Positions 26,038-34,199 of a stretch of 56,044 nucleotides of DNA are shown here, in pieces; position 1 is the first letter of the stretch; each line of letters begins with the position of its first letter. The notes under the pieces are model-generated. The model did not search any database and had not been told where the DNA came from. It saw only the letters and a program-made list of their open reading frames with translations. The stretch is taken from assembly GCA_031552845.1 (NCBI GenBank), contig JAVBMC010000051.1:1-56044 (forward strand), in the 5' to 3' direction. Position numbers and translations under genes: made by a program. Source of the DNA: JAVBMC01 sp031552845 (lineage in GTDB: Bacteria; Verrucomicrobiota; Kiritimatiellia; RFP12; DVOR01).

Positions 26038-27656
26038 TATTTCCCATCAACCTCAGCGAGGCGCACTACGTTGGTAATTTTTCCGTAGGAGTGTGGGAAT
26101 GTCTCTTGCAGGTTCGTCACGCAGGGCGGAATAACAACGGAGGTGATGTTGCTGCAGTTTTGAAATGCAGTAATCTCAATATTGGTGACGCTGTTGGGAA
26201 TGGTTATCTCTGCTAAACCGTTGCAGTTAACAAATGAAATGCTTTCAATCGTTTTGACGCTCTCCGGGATTGTAATGGAGCGCAGACTTGAACACCCGAA
26301 AAATGTTCCACCCCCAATAATTTCGATTGTGTTGGGAAGTGTTACCGCGGTGAGATTGGTGCACATGAAGAATGAGGCGTTTTGGACTTCTTTCACCCCG
26401 TCCGGAATTATAACCTCAGTTAACCCATTACACAGTTTAAATGCAAGAGATGTCACACGCTGCACACCCTTTGGAATTGTATAGGCGCCTTGTCTCCCCC
26501 TGGGATAAAGCAACAGATTTGTGCAGGCCTTATCAAACAGTACGCCTTCAATCGATGCAAAATTGGTGTTGGCGGGGTCAACCGTAATCGCGGTCAAGTT
26601 TGGACAATCATCAGTCAGTGCCTTGCCAATTTCTTTGACGCTTGCGGGTAATGCAAGCGAGGTTAGTCCGGTGCTGCCCCAGAAGGTATAAGTAGAAAGT
26701 TTGCATACGGTGTCGGGCACAGAATACGCCCCTTGTCGCCCGCAGGGGAACGCGGCTATCACCGAGTCACTTTTCTTATAGACAACTCCATCAATAGATT
26801 CAAACGTTGGATTCTCTGGATCTACGGAAATTGACGCAAGGCTATAACATTGTGCGAATGTTATTAGGGAAAGTTCTTCAACGCTCTTGGGGATTGCAAC
26901 CGAGGTCAGTCGAGGACATCGTGCAAATGCTTGCACTTGAATCGAGCGAAGCCCATCATTCAGTTTTACAGACGTCAAATTAGTACATGAAGAAAATGCT
27001 CTTCCTTGAATCTCTCTGACGCTCGACGGAAATGTGACAGAGGTTAAACCATTACACCCCCAAAACGCATATTCTCCTATAGTTACAACACTCTCCGGGA
27101 TGGTATACGCACCCTGTTTTTTGCGGGGATAAGCCAAGAGGGTGGCACCGGTTTTGTCAAACAATACGCCATCCACAGACTTGTAGCTGGGATTGTTCGG
27201 ATCAACATCAAGTGTTTGCAGATTGGTGCAATCACGAAATGTACTTCCGGGCTTCTCAATTCTAGTAACGCTCTTGGGAATCGTGACTGACATTAAGCTG
27301 TCGCACCCCGAAAACGCAATCCACCCGATATCAGTGACGCTATCGGGGATGATGATAGCAGTCAAGCCCGCACAGTCGTCAAATGCCTGAAATTCGATTT
27401 CTCGGACAGCGTATCTGCCCAGTTTCGACGGAATCTTCAAAACACCTGTCGTGTTGGTTGGTATTGCTGTCTTAGCGCCACCGCCGCCCCCAAAACTTGC
27501 GCCGCCATCAACAATATAATAGGTATATCGCACACCATCAACTTTGGCTGTTCGAGCGTCATCAGAGTCTTGTATACGGCACCCCGACATCGTCATCACC
27601 ATCGCCAATATTAGGGCGATACTTTCGGCATAAAGAAAGCCTTTAGTTTTCGACAT
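26037..27656 (-). CDS. BspA-like leucine-rich-repeat lipoprotein (copy 2)
   Basis: 539 residues from ATG 27656, which has AAGGAG eight bases upstream. The open frame extends further upstream, but only through repeat DNA and past the promoter. A lipoprotein signal ends in TMSGC (Cys at about 25), so the protein is probably surface- or membrane-attached. A glycine run (SFGGGGGAKTA) precedes LRR_5 repeats such as GLTSVTFPSSVREIQGRAF. Three NPSYKSVDGVLFDK/YP-x-x-KQGAYT modules occur as in copy 1. The C-terminal CSNITSVVIPPCVTNLQETF is the same as in copy 1. A role in adhesion is the family expectation, not shown here. Confidence 0.92.
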   Translation of the reverse strand: MSKTKGFLYAESIALILAMVMTMSGCRIQDSDDARTAKVDGVRYTYYIVDGGASFGGGGGAKTAIPTNTTGVLKIPSKLGRYAVREIEFQAFDDCAGLTAIIIPDSVTDIGWIAFSGCDSLMSVTIPKSVTRIEKPGSTFRDCTNLQTLDVDPNNPSYKSVDGVLFDKTGATLLAYPRKKQGAYTIPESVVTIGEYAFWGCNGLTSVTFPSSVREIQGRAFSSCTNLTSVKLNDGLRSIQVQAFARCPRLTSVAIPKSVEELSLITFAQCYSLASISVDPENPTFESIDGVVYKKSDSVIAAFPCGRQGAYSVPDTVCKLSTYTFWGSTGLTSLALPASVKEIGKALTDDCPNLTAITVDPANTNFASIEGVLFDKACTNLLLYPRGRQGAYTIPKGVQRVTSLAFKLCNGLTEVIIPDGVKEVQNASFFMCTNLTAVTLPNTIEIIGGGTFFGCSSLRSITIPESVKTIESISFVNCNGLAEITIPNSVTNIEITAFQNCSNITSVVIPPCVTNLQETFPHSYGKITNVVRLAEVDGK

Positions 27657-27693
27657 TGCCAAACTCCTTGGGGTGAACGTATGTAAAGGAAGA

Positions 27694-27722
27694 ATTATCC
27701 TATTTTCGGAAGGACATGTCAA
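27694..27722 (-). promoter_or_regulatory. Promoter of BspA-like gene 2
   Basis: Minus strand TTGACA (27722-27717), 17-bp spacer, GATAAT (27699-27694). Boxes and flanks match the promoter of BspA-like gene 1. Confidence 0.85.
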
Positions 27723-27793
27723 GGTGTTTAGAGGAATGCCGTGCGCGATGTGTGGGGCGAAATCGGAGGGACAAGAAAACGACACCCGCGTCA

Positions 27794-27991
27794 CAGGTGT
27801 CCCACGGGTGGGTGCGTACTGTTCTGCGGGAGTGATTGTACTCCCACGCGGGTTAGTGCGTACTGTTTCACGGATGTGAAAGTACTGTTTTGCGGACGTG
27901 GAAGAGTTGTCACACGGGTGTGTGTGTACTGTGACACGGGTGGCAAACAAATGTGACACGGGTGTGTGATATTTGTGAGACGGGTGGGAGG
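27794..27991. repeat. 22-bp-phased palindromic tandem array joined to 375-bp repeat copy 2
   Basis: Nine units start at 27794, 27816, 27838, 27860, 27882, 27904, 27926, 27948 and 27970, exactly 22 bp apart, with the same CACGGGTGTG core as the array at 162-513. It has fewer units than that array. It lies upstream of BspA-like gene 2. Confidence 0.9.
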
Positions 27992-28238
27992 CCGGAGTCT
28001 CAAACGGGAGAATGTTTTAATTCATCCGTTTTGCGGGCTATTTATTAGGCGGAAAGCGGCATAGCTGACGCTGTATTTTGAGCGTTTTTGGCGGAGTGAT
28101 TTGCAATGCGGGCATACGCATCCAACCCCCGCCAAATGGGCGCGGAATGCGTTTCGGAGAGGTTGTTGAGGATATGTTTTGGAGCGCGTGGCATGGAGTG
28201 CAGTTTAGCAGATCGGCAGCTAAAGTCAAGCCGAAGTT
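27864..28238 (-). repeat. 375-bp dispersed repeat, copy 2
   Basis: Same length as, and gap-free by eye against, 386-760. Read on the minus strand it starts with a promoter at 28229-28202 (TTGACT, 16 bp, TAAACT), continues through conserved DNA, then enters the 22-bp array toward BspA-like gene 2. Together with copy 1 this defines an element: promoter, about 200 conserved bases, phased array. The rest of 27657-28434 holds the BspA promoter and the pta promoter; no gene is supported there. Confidence 0.85.
28202..28229 (-). promoter_or_regulatory. Promoter of 375-bp repeat, copy 2
   Basis: TTGACT (28229-28224), 16-bp spacer, extended -10 TGCTAAACT. It reads toward the array and the BspA gene. 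Confidence 0.65.
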
Positions 28239-28365
28239 GTGTTTAAAATTTAGAATGAAATATGTGCAGGCAGAGAGGCAGACGCGATGAGAAAGATATG
28301 AGATATCAGAGACCGCATTTATTTTACATGTGAGGGAATTGGTTGGAGGGGGAGGGGGTTTTTGC

Positions 28366-28394
28366 TTGCATGGAGTGGCTTGGAAGGGGATAAT
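28366..28394 (+). promoter_or_regulatory. pta promoter
   Basis: TTGCAT 28366-28371, 17-bp spacer, GATAAT 28389-28394, 40 bp before the ATG. Confidence 0.65.
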
Positions 28395-28434
28395 AAGCGT
28401 TTCATTTGTTTAACTTTATTAGATAGGTTTTGCC

Positions 28435-29454
28435 ATGCATTTGATTGATAAGCTTTTGCCGACTGTACGTGCCGCCGCGAAGACGATTGTGTTGCCGGAG
28501 GGAATGGATCCGCGGGTGATTGAGGCTGCTGTGAAGGCGCAGAAGGTGCAGATGTGTAAGGAGATTATCGTGCTGGGTACGCCGGAGGAGATTGCCGCGG
28601 CGGAGAAGTCGGCGGGACTGTCGTTGACCGAGGCGGGTGTGACGGTTATGGATTATACAAAGGATGCGCTGGGCGATGAGCTGGCTGCGATGTTTTTTGA
28701 GAAGCGCAAGGCGAAGGGCATGACCGCCGAAGAGGCGGCTGTCACTATGCGCACCAAGCGAATTTATTATGGAGCCATGATGCTGGCGGCGGGCAAGGTG
28801 GATGGTCTCGTCGCGGGTTCGATTGCGTCGACAGGCGATATGCTGCGCGCGGCGTTTCAGTGTGTCGGTATGCGTAAGGGAATCAGCGTAGCGTCGTCGT
28901 GTTTTCTGATGGATTTGCAGCATCCGACTCCATCCGGCGATGAGGTGCTGGCATTCGGCGATTGCGCGGTGAATCCGAATCCGACAGCCGAGCAGTTGGT
29001 GGATATTGCTTATGGTACGGCACTGACGTATAAGGCGTTGATGAAGAAACAGCCGCGCGTGGCGTTCTTGAGTTTTTCGACCAAGGGCAGCGCCAAGCAC
29101 GAGCTGGTTGACAAGGTGCGTTTGGCCAAGGAGCTGACGGAGAAGAAGTTCACAGAGATCGGTTTTGATGCTGTGGTTGATGGCGAGATTCAAGCCGATG
29201 CCGCGTTGGTGCCGTCCGTGGGTGCGTCGAAGAATAAAGATGGCGTGATCAAGGGCGATGCGAACGTGTTAATCTTCCCGGACTTGCAGGCTGGCAATAT
29301 CGCCGCGAAGCTGGTGGAGCGTTTGGCCGGTGCGACGGCGTTGGGACCGTTGGTACAAGGTGTGGCACGCCCGATTAATGACTTGTCTCGCGGGTGCACG
29401 GCCGATGATATTTTCGGCACGATGGCGCTGACGGTTTGCCAAGGGTTGGAATAA
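28435..29454 (+). CDS. pta: Phosphate acetyltransferase
   Basis: A cytoplasmic enzyme converting acetyl-CoA and phosphate to acetyl phosphate and CoA, the first step of the acetate fermentation route; 339 residues, the size of the short single-domain form. Family landmarks are IVLPEGMDPRVIEAA, GKVDGLVAGSIASTGD, FLSFSTKGSAKHE, VDGEIQADAALVP, NVLIFPDLQAGNI and GPLVQGVARPINDLSRG. No acetate kinase is next to it in this window. A HAD-like gene begins 19 bases downstream and is probably cotranscribed. Own promoter at 28366-28394. Confidence 0.96.
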   Translation: MHLIDKLLPTVRAAAKTIVLPEGMDPRVIEAAVKAQKVQMCKEIIVLGTPEEIAAAEKSAGLSLTEAGVTVMDYTKDALGDELAAMFFEKRKAKGMTAEEAAVTMRTKRIYYGAMMLAAGKVDGLVAGSIASTGDMLRAAFQCVGMRKGISVASSCFLMDLQHPTPSGDEVLAFGDCAVNPNPTAEQLVDIAYGTALTYKALMKKQPRVAFLSFSTKGSAKHELVDKVRLAKELTEKKFTEIGFDAVVDGEIQADAALVPSVGASKNKDGVIKGDANVLIFPDLQAGNIAAKLVERLAGATALGPLVQGVARPINDLSRGCTADDIFGTMALTVCQGLE

Positions 29455-29473
29455 TAGGAGGTTGCCCCTTTCG

Positions 29474-30373
29474 ATGATTCCGTATGTGGATGAGAGCGTC
29501 CTCGAGCGCGACTTCAAGTATTACATCTTTGACTGGGATGATAATATCTTGAGGATGCCGACGCGCATCCGCATGGAACGGAAGCAGGAGGATGGCTCGT
29601 GGGTGGCGCATCCGGTTTCGACGGCGGTGTTCAGCATCATCCGGCGCGATGAGCAGAACTACCGCCCGCTCGGCGGCAGTTGGGAGGCGGCGTTTGCGGA
29701 CTTCCAAGATAACCCCGACACCGGCGGCGACCATTTTTTGCACGATACCGAGCTGGCGATTGAGCGCATCTTGAGCGGCGAAGATAAACCCTTGCCGAGC
29801 TTTGATGTGTTCCGCGAGATGTTAGTCGAGGGACGCCTCTTCGCCATCGTTACGGCACGCGGACACGACAGTGCGACGTTGCAAGAGGGCGTGCGCCTGT
29901 TCATCAAGCGGGTGCTCACGGACGAAGAGCGTAAACGGATGCTTTCGGCGTTACGCGGTTATCGGCGTTGCTTTGACGGACAAGAGACTTACGGCACGGA
30001 TGAAGAGGAACTGAATTACTTCCTCTCGCTCTGCAAATATCATGCAGTGACGTCGCCTGCGTTCCGTTCGCGGATGGGTGTGCAGCTTTCAGGTGGCGCA
30101 GAAGCGTCCAAGCAATTCGCCGTGAATGATTTCGTTGAGCACGTGATTCATATTTTAGAGAGGACGGGTGCGGCGAAGCTGTCGCGCTCGATCAGCGTGG
30201 GCTTTTCGGATGACGACTCGGGGAACGTAGTTGCTGTTGAAAATTATATTGCCAACGAGTTGGCGCGGCGGTTTCCGTGGGTCAAGTTCTGTATTTATGA
30301 TACATCCGCGGCTTCCGGCGGCATGCGGAAGGTTGTTGTGACGGGTCAGATGGAGCTGGGCTTAGAGAAGTGA
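29474..30373 (+). CDS. HAD-superfamily-like phosphatase of unknown substrate
   Basis: 299 residues. I chose ATG 29474, 12 bases after AGGAGG; a TTG at 29462 is also possible. HAD motifs are visible: motif I YIFDWDDNIL (nucleophile Asp and Asp+2), motif II IVTARGH with Thr, a basic region near RMLSALRGYRRC, and motif IV GFSDDDSGNV. Length and spacing suggest a large cap insert between motifs I and II. I do not recognise the subfamily or the substrate. It follows pta and overlaps the convergent PHP gene by 28 bases at the 3' end. Confidence 0.75.
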   Translation: MIPYVDESVLERDFKYYIFDWDDNILRMPTRIRMERKQEDGSWVAHPVSTAVFSIIRRDEQNYRPLGGSWEAAFADFQDNPDTGGDHFLHDTELAIERILSGEDKPLPSFDVFREMLVEGRLFAIVTARGHDSATLQEGVRLFIKRVLTDEERKRMLSALRGYRRCFDGQETYGTDEEELNYFLSLCKYHAVTSPAFRSRMGVQLSGGAEASKQFAVNDFVEHVIHILERTGAAKLSRSISVGFSDDDSGNVVAVENYIANELARRFPWVKFCIYDTSAASGGMRKVVVTGQMELGLEK

Positions 30374-31059
30374 GCCTTGAGGGCCGCTGTGGTGAACTCC
30401 GGCAGCTCGGCTGTGTTGTACCAATCGCCGATGTTATGCAGATAGTGGGCATCGGAATTGTGCAACACATAAAGTCCGTTCGTACGCTTGAGCCACTCTT
30501 CAGGCTTGGCGAAGCGGGTCAGTTCAACGGCGTCAAACTTTTCATCGCCGGAGATATTACCGAGCTGTGAACACACGCTGAAGGTTGAGCGGTCGATGTG
30601 CGATGCGATGAAGAGTCCTCCGAGCGCATGAATCTTTTCGCCGATGTCATTGATGGGCAGGCGCGTGGCAGTGCCCAGCAGACGCCATTCGAGTTCTTCG
30701 ATTTCATCCTGCGCATTGACTACGGGCTGGTCGCCGAAGATTTCGGGTTGGTTGACGCGCTTGGGCAGTGCGGCGTAGACAAGCTCGGTCATTTCCTCTG
30801 CTTGCTTGAGGGTATCAAACACGGCGAGCGCGTGGACTTCTTCCGCGGAGCACACCTCCATGCCGTAGAGGCAGGCGATGCCTTTGGCGGCGCAGTGTTC
30901 GGCCAGTGCGGGGGCGTTGCGGGAGGTGTTGTGGTCGGCGAGCATGATGCCGTTGAGTCCGACTTCCGCCGCACGCTGCGCAATAGCCGAAGGCGCGCTT
31001 TCGAGGTCGCCGCAGGGCGAGAGGCAGGAGTGGATATGCAAATCGAAACGGTAGAGCAT
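30346..31059 (-). CDS. PHP-domain metal-dependent phosphoesterase
   Basis: 237 residues. The PHP motifs are present: RFDLHIHSCLSPCGD (about 4-18), MLADHNTS (about 39), the metal-binding Glu in GMEVCSAEEVH, IASHIDRS and HNSDAHYL (about 205). Such proteins are di- or trinuclear metal phosphoesterases. It closes a four-gene operon behind DRTGG, CBS-ATPase and DRTGG genes. In many anaerobes the same set lies beside the [FeFe] hydrogenase genes hydABC, suggesting a shared role in hydrogenase or redox regulation. No hydrogenase gene is visible in this window. Confidence 0.9.
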   Translation of the reverse strand: MLYRFDLHIHSCLSPCGDLESAPSAIAQRAAEVGLNGIMLADHNTSRNAPALAEHCAAKGIACLYGMEVCSAEEVHALAVFDTLKQAEEMTELVYAALPKRVNQPEIFGDQPVVNAQDEIEELEWRLLGTATRLPINDIGEKIHALGGLFIASHIDRSTFSVCSQLGNISGDEKFDAVELTRFAKPEEWLKRTNGLYVLHNSDAHYLHNIGDWYNTAELPEFTTAALKAHFSKPSSI

Positions 31060-31098
31060 GGGCGCAGGGAATATTAACGTTGAGCGCCGTCCGGTCGA

Positions 31099-31431
31099 TC
31101 AGCCGGCGCCGAGCAGGGAGGCAATCTTGACCGAAGCGTTGAATTGGTCGAGCGTCGTGCGCAGGAGAGCGATGCCCTCCTTGTTCGCGGCTTCGATCAT
31201 GTCCTCGGGCATTTCACGTTCGTGCGTGATGAGCACGGCTGCGGCACCGACGAGCGTTGCCACGGCTACGGTGTTCTTATGGTTCTGCACGGAGATGAGC
31301 ACCGCGCCATCGGGGCAGTGCGCCATGACATCGCTGAGTAAGTCGGAGGTATAGGCGCCGGTGATTTCAACTTGCGCATCGGCGGCAGTGATGGCTTCGA
31401 AGCCGGCAGCAATCAGGTCTTGGAGGGTCAT
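31099..31431 (-). CDS. DRTGG-domain protein (copy 2)
   Basis: 110 residues, essentially one DRTGG domain (VEITGAYTSDLLSDVMAHC near residue 22, then VGAAAVLITHEREMP). The domain is named after its motif and often accompanies CBS domains; its ligand is not firmly known, with nucleotide binding suspected. Its ATG overlaps the stop of the CBS-ATPase gene as ATGA, so translation is coupled. It is a paralog of 32354-32686, sharing DLLSDVM/DLMSDVL and VGAA, but its sequence is otherwise well diverged. Confidence 0.88.
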   Translation of the reverse strand: MTLQDLIAAGFEAITAADAQVEITGAYTSDLLSDVMAHCPDGAVLISVQNHKNTVAVATLVGAAAVLITHEREMPEDMIEAANKEGIALLRTTLDQFNASVKIASLLGAG

Positions 31432-32357
31432 TGGGGTTTCTCCGTGAGCGTGATGACGGAACGTACAGTGGTGCCTACGCCGACTTTGGAGGAGATTTCA
31501 AATTGGTCGGAGACGCGCTTGACGTTGACGAGGCCGAGGCCCGCGCCGAAGCCGAGCGAGCGTATCCATTCGTTAGCGGTGGAGGTGCCGTCGCGGCAGG
31601 CCCACTCTACGTCCTCAATGCCGGGGCCTCTGTCTTTGGCGACGACGATCGATTTGCCGTGGGAAATCTGCCAACTGAGCGTGCCGCCATCGGAGTGAAC
31701 GCAGAGGTTGATCTCCAGCTCGTAAGCGGCCACCGCGACGCGGCGGATGAGTTTGGGCGGAAAGTTACGTTCGCGCATCGCGTTCTTGATGGCGTTCGCG
31801 GCTTTGCCGGCGTTCTCAAAGTCGAACTTGCCGACGGGGAAGTCGTGCAGGATATAAAGGTCTTCCGCAGTCTCAAGCGTCGTGGAGGGATTCTTGGCTT
31901 CCAAGCGGTTGATTTCGTCAGTGAGCTCGACGAGCAGCTTGCGGTTGATGTCGCGCTGGCAGATGATGCCGACAAGGGCGCGTTCGCGGCTGATGACGGG
32001 AAAGCGCCCGAAGCTGTAGCGGTCGAAGTGTTGGATGGCGAAGGAGAGCGGCATGTCGTCTTCAAGGACAACGAGGCGGGTGGACATGTATTTGCTGCAG
32101 GGAGCGTCGAGGTAGCCGCCTTCGAGCGCGCTGATGATATCGTTGATGCTGATGAGGCCGAAGAGGCGGCCTTCTTCCGCGACCGGGACACCGCTGATTT
32201 TCTTCTCGCGGATGAGGTTCTGAGCTTCACGCAGCGGAGTTGAGCGGGTAACGCAGAAGAGATCCTTGGTCATCACATCGCGCACCTTGAGCCGCTGGAT
32301 GAGCTCCAGCAAGATCAACGGCTGATGCTTTGCGTCAATAGGCAGGGCGGGGCTCAT
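31428..32357 (-). CDS. CBS-pair protein with HATPase (anti-sigma-like) domain
   Basis: 309 residues. I chose ATG 32357, whose ATGA overlaps the stop of the upstream DRTGG gene. The upstream in-frame extension to 32447 falls inside that gene and has no start signal. Two CBS domains (about 25-80 and 85-145: VRDVMTKDLFCVTRSTPL, SKYMSTRLVVLEDDMPL) should bind adenine nucleotides. From about 195 an RsbW-like HATPase follows, with KDRGPGIEDVEWA and GFGAGLGLVNVKRVSD as the ATP-binding boxes. The combination suggests a switch reading cellular energy state. Partners are the flanking DRTGG proteins. Confidence 0.9.
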   Translation of the reverse strand: MSPALPIDAKHQPLILLELIQRLKVRDVMTKDLFCVTRSTPLREAQNLIREKKISGVPVAEEGRLFGLISINDIISALEGGYLDAPCSKYMSTRLVVLEDDMPLSFAIQHFDRYSFGRFPVISRERALVGIICQRDINRKLLVELTDEINRLEAKNPSTTLETAEDLYILHDFPVGKFDFENAGKAANAIKNAMRERNFPPKLIRRVAVAAYELEINLCVHSDGGTLSWQISHGKSIVVAKDRGPGIEDVEWACRDGTSTANEWIRSLGFGAGLGLVNVKRVSDQFEISSKVGVGTTVRSVITLTEKPQ

Positions 32358-32686
32358 ACCATCGTTTTGGAGACGGCGACGCAGGCGTCGTATTTGGTGA
32401 ACGCCGAGGTGAGCAGAGTCATGCCGAGTTCTTCGGCGACCTGGCACATGGAGGAGGGCAGGGGCTTGCCGTTGACGACGACGACTCCCGCGGCACCGAC
32501 AATCTGGGCTGTGCGGAGCGTTTGGTCACTGGCGAGCGAGGTGATCAGCAGCATGTTTTCTTCGTCCACCAACAGCACATCGCTCATCAAGTCCGAGGCG
32601 ATGACGTGGTTGATCTGTTTATCAAAGTTCTCACCCTTCACGAGCACTTCGGCGTCGAGGGCTTTCGCAACATTGATCATGGTCAT
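32354..32686 (-). CDS. DRTGG-domain protein (copy 1)
   Basis: 110 residues, a single DRTGG domain (INHVIASDLMSDVLLVDEENM, then QIVGAAGVVVVNGKPLP). It is the first gene of the operon and is followed by the CBS-ATPase with an ATGA overlap. A clear promoter lies 35 bases upstream. In hydrogenase gene clusters of fermentative bacteria one or two such small proteins flank the ATPase. The function is therefore probably regulatory but undetermined. It is shorter than the DRTGG-containing kinases and phosphotransacetylases, carrying nothing but the domain. Confidence 0.88.
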   Translation of the reverse strand: MTMINVAKALDAEVLVKGENFDKQINHVIASDLMSDVLLVDEENMLLITSLASDQTLRTAQIVGAAGVVVVNGKPLPSSMCQVAEELGMTLLTSAFTKYDACVAVSKTMV

Positions 32687-32720
32687 ATCAGGCTACCTTA
32701 ACAATATTTAGAAAGGATTC

Positions 32721-32749
32721 AGTATAGCCGATTTGTGTAGCGGTTGCAA
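32721..32749 (-). promoter_or_regulatory. Promoter of the DRTGG/CBS-ATPase/PHP operon
   Basis: Minus strand TTGCAA (32749-32744), 17-bp spacer, TATACT (32726-32721). Confidence 0.8.
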
Positions 32750-32838
32750 TGTAATAAAACCATGCAGTCCGGAAATGTGGCACGTTTCGGGAATCTGCGT
32801 ACGGCGTGCGTCCTGTGTGATGTTGTGGGTTCTTTTGG

Positions 32839-32867
32839 TCGACAGGCTGGGACGAAATTGTTATAAT
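32839..32867 (+). promoter_or_regulatory. Promoter of the metallophosphoesterase gene
   Basis: TCGACA 32839-32844, 17-bp spacer, perfect TATAAT 32862-32867; the ATG is at 32907 with AGGGAGG upstream. Confidence 0.75.
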
Positions 32868-32906
32868 GAAAGCGCTCTGAGTGTTTAGAATCTGTAGGGA
32901 GGTCGT

Positions 32907-34193
32907 ATGATTAGCAGAAGATGGTTTTTGTCGGGGAGTACGCTGGCGGTTGCGGGGTTGGCGGCGAATGTGAAGGCGGGCGAAGGGGGTAATCCAGAGC
33001 CGGTGTTGGATTGGGCGCGGACTGTTACGCCGCCGATGTTGCAGAATCCGGCTGCTACGACGATGGATATTGCATGGGGTGTTTCGGCGTTGTCGAGCGG
33101 GTTTGTTGAGCTGTCGGAGGAATCGAATCTTGCTAACGCTAAGCGTATTGCGAGCGGTCAGCTGCCGATTGAGGGCCTCGATCCCGATGTGCTTTCCGTG
33201 CGCTTGACCGGACTCAAGCCTGCCACTCGTTATTACTACCGTACGGTGACTGTGCCAATCAATTATCCCGTGCCGTATAAGATTGTACCGGGGGAGTTGC
33301 TGCGCAGTCCGATCTATACATTCTGCACATCCGGCGAGAAGGCGGATTCTTCTTTCGCGGTGATCAATGATACGCACAACAAGAAGGAGACACTCGTCAA
33401 ACTTGCTGCCCAGCTGGCTAAATGTAAAGCCGCCGTGACGGTTTGGAATGGTGATGTGTGCGACTGGTTTGCCACGCGCAAAGATATCGGCAGTATTATC
33501 CTCAATCCCACAGGGCAAGGCGAAGGTTTTGCGGCGGAGCATCCCGTACTGCTCACGCAGGGGAATCACGAATGCCGCGGCGAAGCGTGCCGCGAGCTGC
33601 CGGAGTTTTTCCTGCCGCGTCCGCTGACTGAACGCACTCCGCAGTATGCCGAGCTGACGCGCAACTTCGCCATCCGTCAGGGCGAGCTGGCATTGATTGG
33701 CATGGATACCGGCGAGGACAAGCCTGATGCACATCCGTCATGGGCGGGGCTGGCGAGGTTTGAGCCCTATCGCGCTTTGCAGACGCAATGGTTGGCCGAA
33801 GCGCTGGCGCGTCCGGAGATCGACTCCGCGCCGTATATCGTCGTCTTCTGCCACATTCCGCTTTATGATAAACGTCTCAACTCCAACACAGGTGATACGA
33901 TGGAGGGCTTTGCCGCGTGGATGCGGCCGGCAGCGCGGATGTGGAGCCCGTTGTTTGAGAAGCACCGCGTGCAGGTCGTCATCGCCGCGCACATGCACCG
34001 TCACCGCTTTGATCCGCCGACGGCGGAGCGGAGTTGGGCGCAGGTGGTTGGCGGCGGTTACTCGCTAACAGATGCCGACAAGCAGGCGACAGTCATTGAA
34101 GGACGCATCAAAGGCGGCGAACTTGTGATCACCGCGCATGGGATGCAGTCCAACAACGTGCTGGGCGAATACCGTTTCAAGCCGCGTACGTAA
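32907..34193 (+). CDS. Tat-exported metallophosphoesterase with fibronectin-like N-terminal domain
   Basis: 428 residues. It begins with a Tat signal (SRRWFLSGSTLAVAG). Residues about 45-145 resemble the purple-acid-phosphatase N-terminal (fibronectin-type) domain, ending SVRLTGLKPATRYYYRTVT. The calcineurin-type metal site follows: VINDTHNKKE (His rather than a second Asp), WNGDVCDW, GNHECRG, FCHIPLYD and AAHMHRHR. Asp-x-His is replaced by Asp-x-His-like DTH, which keeps the ligand set. The substrate is unknown; exported members act on phosphate esters. Its 3' end is 6 bases from the convergent helicase gene. Confidence 0.9.
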   Translation: MISRRWFLSGSTLAVAGLAANVKAGEGGNPEPVLDWARTVTPPMLQNPAATTMDIAWGVSALSSGFVELSEESNLANAKRIASGQLPIEGLDPDVLSVRLTGLKPATRYYYRTVTVPINYPVPYKIVPGELLRSPIYTFCTSGEKADSSFAVINDTHNKKETLVKLAAQLAKCKAAVTVWNGDVCDWFATRKDIGSIILNPTGQGEGFAAEHPVLLTQGNHECRGEACRELPEFFLPRPLTERTPQYAELTRNFAIRQGELALIGMDTGEDKPDAHPSWAGLARFEPYRALQTQWLAEALARPEIDSAPYIVVFCHIPLYDKRLNSNTGDTMEGFAAWMRPAARMWSPLFEKHRVQVVIAAHMHRHRFDPPTAERSWAQVVGGGYSLTDADKQATVIEGRIKGGELVITAHGMQSNNVLGEYRFKPRT

Positions 34194-34199
34194 CGCAGT

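Noticed and set aside
27657..27959. N-terminal extension of the BspA-like lipoprotein
   Set aside because: It would translate through the promoter and the phased array; the lipoprotein signal and AAGGAG point to ATG 27656.
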